A stretch of 7,488 bases of DNA, from positions 1 to 7,488 of the forward strand of contig JAUJMI010000166.1 of the NCBI GenBank assembly GCA_030446945.1, written 5' to 3'. This document shows positions 5,694 through 7,488 of the stretch, one piece after another. The DNA comes from Longimicrobium sp. (lineage in GTDB: Bacteria; Gemmatimonadota; Gemmatimonadetes; Longimicrobiales; Longimicrobiaceae). Numbering within the stretch: the stretch's first letter is position 1; the number at the start of each line of letters is the position of its first letter. The notes under the pieces were generated by a model. It worked only from the letters and a program-made list of their open reading frames with translations, had not been told where the DNA came from and did no database searches. The position numbers and the translations under genes were made by a program.

Positions 5694-5763
5694 GGGTGAT
5701 CGTGAAACGGCGGGGTGCACGGAAGATGCAGCGCGTGCGTCCTGCTTGAGGCATCGATCACCC
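5694..5763. repeat. 9-bp inverted repeat ahead of the protease gene
   Basis: GGGTGATCG (5694-5702) and CGATCACCC (5755-5763) are perfect inverted copies separated by 52 nt. The right arm ends 19 nt before the protease start codon, just upstream of its ribosome site. They could pair in the leader RNA or bind a regulator. I saw no convincing promoter inside. Confidence 0.4.
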
Positions 5764-5782
5764 GGACCGCAACGAGGGGCAA

Positions 5783-6835
5783 GTGAGCAGCATCATCAAA
5801 GTGACCGCCGCCGCACTCGCTGTCGGCGCGGGGATTGGGGTGGGTCAGGGCGTGGTCAGCCGCGGGACGCCCAGCGGACTTCTGGACGCGCAGCAGCAGC
5901 AGCAATCCATCGCGGCGCTGCCGCCGCAGCAGGAAGACGTCGCGGTGCGCGTCGCGCGGCAGGCGACGCCGGCGGTGGTGAGCATCGGCACCGGGCGGGG
6001 CTCCGGCTCCGGGGTGATCGTCGACCGCAACGGGACGATCATCACCAACGCCCACGTGGTGGGCAACAGCCGCACCGTGCGGGTGGGGCTGCAGAGCGGG
6101 CAGCTCGTGCAGGGGACCGTGCGCGGGCGCGACCCCAGCGTGGACATCGCGGTGGTGCAGATCCCGGGCTCCAACTACCCCAGCGCGCCGCTCGGCGACT
6201 CGGACCGGCTGGCGGTGGGGCAGACCGCGGTCGCCATCGGCAACCCGTTCGGGCTGGAGCGCACGGTCACGACCGGGGTGGTCTCGGCCATCAACCGCAG
6301 CATCGACGCGCAGTTCGAGCCGCTGATCCAGACCGACGCCGCCATCAACCCCGGCAACTCGGGCGGGCCGCTGCTGGACGCACGCGGCCAGGTGATCGGC
6401 ATCAACACCGTGGTGCTGCGCGACCCCACCAGCGGCGGCGCGGCGAGCGGGCTCGGCTTCGCCATCCCCATCAACCTCGCCAACGAGATCGCCCGCCAGA
6501 TCATCGCGACCGGCCGCGTGCGCCGCGCGTACATCGGCGTGGTGCCGGCGGACATCACGCCGGAGATGGCCGCGCAGTTCGGGTTCCCGGTGCAGCGCGG
6601 CATCATCCTGCGCGACGTGGGCCGCGGCACTCCGGCGGCCGCGGCGGGGCTGCAGGTAGCGGACATCATCACCCAGATCAACGGCGAGCCGATCAACTCG
6701 TCCGGCGACCTGCGCCGCTTCCTGCGCGCGCAGCAGGCGGGGACGACCGCGACGCTGACGGTGCTGCGCCCCGCCCCCGGCGGCGCGGCGCAGCGGGTTC
6801 AGATCCGCGTGCGGCTCAGCGAGATCACGTTCTGA
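5783..6835 (+). CDS. htrA: HtrA/DegS-like membrane-anchored serine protease with one PDZ domain
   Basis: This is an S1C-family protease of envelope quality control, expected to cleave misfolded or regulatory proteins outside the cytoplasm. Residues 4-25 are a hydrophobic signal anchor with no obvious lipoprotein cysteine. A Gln-rich linker (37-50) follows. The trypsin-like domain spans about 52-245 with the complete triad: His91 in TNAHVV, Asp121 in SVDIAVVQI, and Ser193 in GNSGGPL. IGNPFGLERTVTTGVVS (152-168) and GFAIPI (225-230) are further family blocks. A single PDZ domain (about 248-345) carries RAYIGV at its start and GTPAAAAGLQVADIITQINGEPI-type residues over 282-304. At 350 residues with one PDZ domain it resembles DegS more than DegP/DegQ, which usually have two. 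GTG 5783 is chosen because GAGGGG lies at 5774-5779 and the signal anchor begins right after. Whether it controls an anti-sigma factor cannot be told from this window. Confidence 0.94.
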   Translation: MSSIIKVTAAALAVGAGIGVGQGVVSRGTPSGLLDAQQQQQSIAALPPQQEDVAVRVARQATPAVVSIGTGRGSGSGVIVDRNGTIITNAHVVGNSRTVRVGLQSGQLVQGTVRGRDPSVDIAVVQIPGSNYPSAPLGDSDRLAVGQTAVAIGNPFGLERTVTTGVVSAINRSIDAQFEPLIQTDAAINPGNSGGPLLDARGQVIGINTVVLRDPTSGGAASGLGFAIPINLANEIARQIIATGRVRRAYIGVVPADITPEMAAQFGFPVQRGIILRDVGRGTPAAAAGLQVADIITQINGEPINSSGDLRRFLRAQQAGTTATLTVLRPAPGGAAQRVQIRVRLSEITF

Positions 6836-6848
6836 CGGCGGGTCTCAC

Positions 6849-6883
6849 GCGGAGGCCCGGAGGAATGCTCTCCGGGCCGCCGC
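6849..6883. terminator. GC-rich hairpin between convergent genes, probable terminator
   Basis: GGCCCGGAG (6854-6862) pairs perfectly with CTCCGGGCC (6870-6878) around a 7-nt loop. Past one A-G mismatch the stem extends by four more pairs (GCGG 6849-6852 with CCGC 6880-6883). It lies 14 nt after the protease stop and 20 nt beyond the stop of the convergent small gene, so it may serve both. There is no T run on either side, so termination may be weak or rho-assisted. Confidence 0.55.
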
Positions 6884-6902
6884 GTCTTCGCGTGAAGCCG
6901 CT

Positions 6903-7067
6903 TCAGAAGATCAGGACCGCCGCCACGAAGGCGAGGACGATCAGGGCGATCACCGCGCTCGCCGTGCTGGACAGGCCCAGGCGCGAGGTCTTGGGGTCGC
7001 CCACGCCGCCGTTGGTGGCCTGGGGGTCCGTTTCGGTGAAGCGGTTGGGATCGGGGCCGGCTACCAT
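6903..7067 (-). CDS. 54-residue tail-anchored membrane peptide, unknown
   Basis: Residues 1-30 are polar and rich in Pro, Asp, Thr and Gly (for example NRFTETDPQATNGG, 8-21). Residues 33-54 form one hydrophobic helix (SSTASAVIALIVLAFVAAVLIF) that ends at the stop codon. The protein would therefore be anchored by its C-terminus with the polar part outside the bilayer. ATG 7067-7065 is chosen because a GGAGGT lies 5 nt upstream. A longer frame from 7112 would bury that ribosome site inside the gene. No family is recognisable. It is convergent with the protease gene and divergent from the peptidase gene. Confidence 0.75.
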   Translation of the reverse strand: MVAGPDPNRFTETDPQATNGGVGDPKTSRLGLSSTASAVIALIVLAFVAAVLIF

Positions 7068-7072
7068 CGCGC

Positions 7073-7078
7073 ACCTCC
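7073..7078 (-). promoter_or_regulatory. Ribosome binding site that fixes the small gene's start
   Basis: On the minus strand GGAGGT (7078-7073) lies 5 nt before the ATG at 7067. It is the best Shine-Dalgarno match in this part of the window, and it argues for the 54-residue product over a longer 69-residue frame. Confidence 0.75.
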
Positions 7079-7130
7079 ATTTGGGTTGAACGGTGCCGAA
7101 GGTGCAAGGCACGCGCCCGCGCGGCCCCGG

Positions 7131-7158
7131 TGGCGAAGCAGCGCGCCGGCACTATATT
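7131..7158 (+). promoter_or_regulatory. Possible promoter of the M20 peptidase gene
   Basis: TATATT (7153-7158) is the only AT-rich island in the divergent gap and makes a good -10. TGGCGA (7131-7136), 16 bp upstream, is a poor -35. The predicted leader is about 55 nt. The reverse strand reads TATAGT (7156-7151) at the same place, so the island could also drive the 54-residue minus-strand gene. Confidence 0.4.
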
Positions 7159-7219
7159 CGCCGTCCGCGGGCGCCTCCACCCGCAGGAGCAACCGAACCG
7201 CATTCCGAGCGCACCGACG

Positions 7220-7488
7220 ATGGCCGTTTCCGACTACCTGCAGCGCAACCGCGAGCGCAGCCTGCAAGAGCTCAACGACTGGCTCCGCATCCCCAGCATC
7301 AGCGCCAAGTCCGAGCACCGCGAAGACACCGCCCGCGCCGCGGAGTGGCTCGCCGGCCGCATGCGCGAGGTGGGGCTGCAGACGGTGGACGTCGTCGCCA
7401 CCGCCGGCAACCCCGTGGTGGTGGGGGAGTGGCGCGGGGCCGAGGGGGCGCCCACGCTGCTGGTCTACGGCCACTACGACGTGCAGCC
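7220..7488 (+). CDS. M20 family metallopeptidase (dipeptidase type), N-terminal part
   Basis: M20 enzymes use two zinc ions to cleave dipeptides or N-acylated amino acids, usually in the cytoplasm. Only the first 89 codons are in the window. Residues 1-60 match the family start: a helix DYLQRNRERSLQELNDWLRIPSIS-like over 5-28, then TARAAEWLAGRMREVGL (37-53). Residues 80-89 read LLVYGHYDVQ, the first zinc-binding motif, with His85 as the ligand and Asp87 beside it. The 'YGHYDVQP' form is typical of the dipeptidase subgroup rather than ArgE or DapE, but the rest of the protein is needed to decide. ATG 7220 is the natural start. No strong Shine-Dalgarno sequence precedes it; an AGGAG lies too far upstream (about 7184) to help. 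Confidence 0.9.
   Translation, partial: MAVSDYLQRNRERSLQELNDWLRIPSISAKSEHREDTARAAEWLAGRMREVGLQTVDVVATAGNPVVVGEWRGAEGAPTLLVYGHYDVQ

Noticed and set aside
5889..5906. CAG repeat tract in the protease gene
   Set aside because: It encodes only a short Gln run in the linker after the signal anchor. Such linkers are commonly low-complexity, and the tract is too short to call a repeat element.
5683..7089. Plus-strand 468-residue frame across the protease
   Set aside because: The protease frame carries an intact catalytic triad and PDZ domain. This frame gives an Arg/Gly/Ala-rich shadow and runs into the convergent small gene.
1..7488. CRISPR arrays, insertion sequences, phage genes, tRNA or rRNA
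   Set aside because: I found no regularly spaced repeats, terminal inverted repeats with a transposase, phage-type genes or cloverleaf-like sequence on either strand.

Overview
The window is very GC-rich, third codon positions are almost all G or C, and there is no sign of foreign DNA: no transposase, integrase, tRNA, rRNA or CRISPR array. It looks like ordinary chromosome of a high-GC bacterium. A Gemmatimonadota (Longimicrobium-like) source is my best guess. That rests only on composition and protein style and is not proven.

Layout. (1) Bases 1-2508, minus strand: a tightly packed cluster read right to left. It comprises a DusB-type tRNA-dihydrouridine synthase, LarB (first enzyme of nickel-pincer nucleotide synthesis), and the first 242 codons of a multi-pass membrane protein with a GAF-like domain that runs off the left edge. 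dusB and larB overlap by GTGA; the membrane protein begins at or just after the larB stop. (2) Bases 2509-2804: a divergent intergenic region. Each side has a -10-like hexamer exactly 6 nt before an ATG with no Shine-Dalgarno sequence, so both flanking genes look leaderless. (3) Bases 2805-3252: a small winged-helix-like protein with a strong intrinsic terminator. (4) Bases 3253-3390: a convergent gap holding a nested inverted repeat. (5) Bases 3391-4747, minus strand: a membrane family 2 glycosyltransferase followed 13 nt later by a 75-residue unknown protein. (6) Bases 5013-5348, minus strand: an orphan protein of about 111 residues. (7) Bases 5473-6835, plus strand: a 61-residue single-pass membrane protein and an HtrA/DegS-like membrane-anchored serine protease with one PDZ domain. 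(8) Bases 6903-7067, minus strand: a 54-residue tail-anchored membrane peptide. (9) From 7220, plus strand: the start of an M20 family metallopeptidase, cut by the right edge.

Most genes are recognisable housekeeping or envelope functions. The less ordinary points are the paired leaderless promoters, the dusB-larB-GAF coupling with a possible CTG start, the nested hairpin at 3269-3344, the inverted repeat ahead of the protease, and several small proteins I cannot assign. I do not see convincing evidence of a wholly new multi-gene system here.
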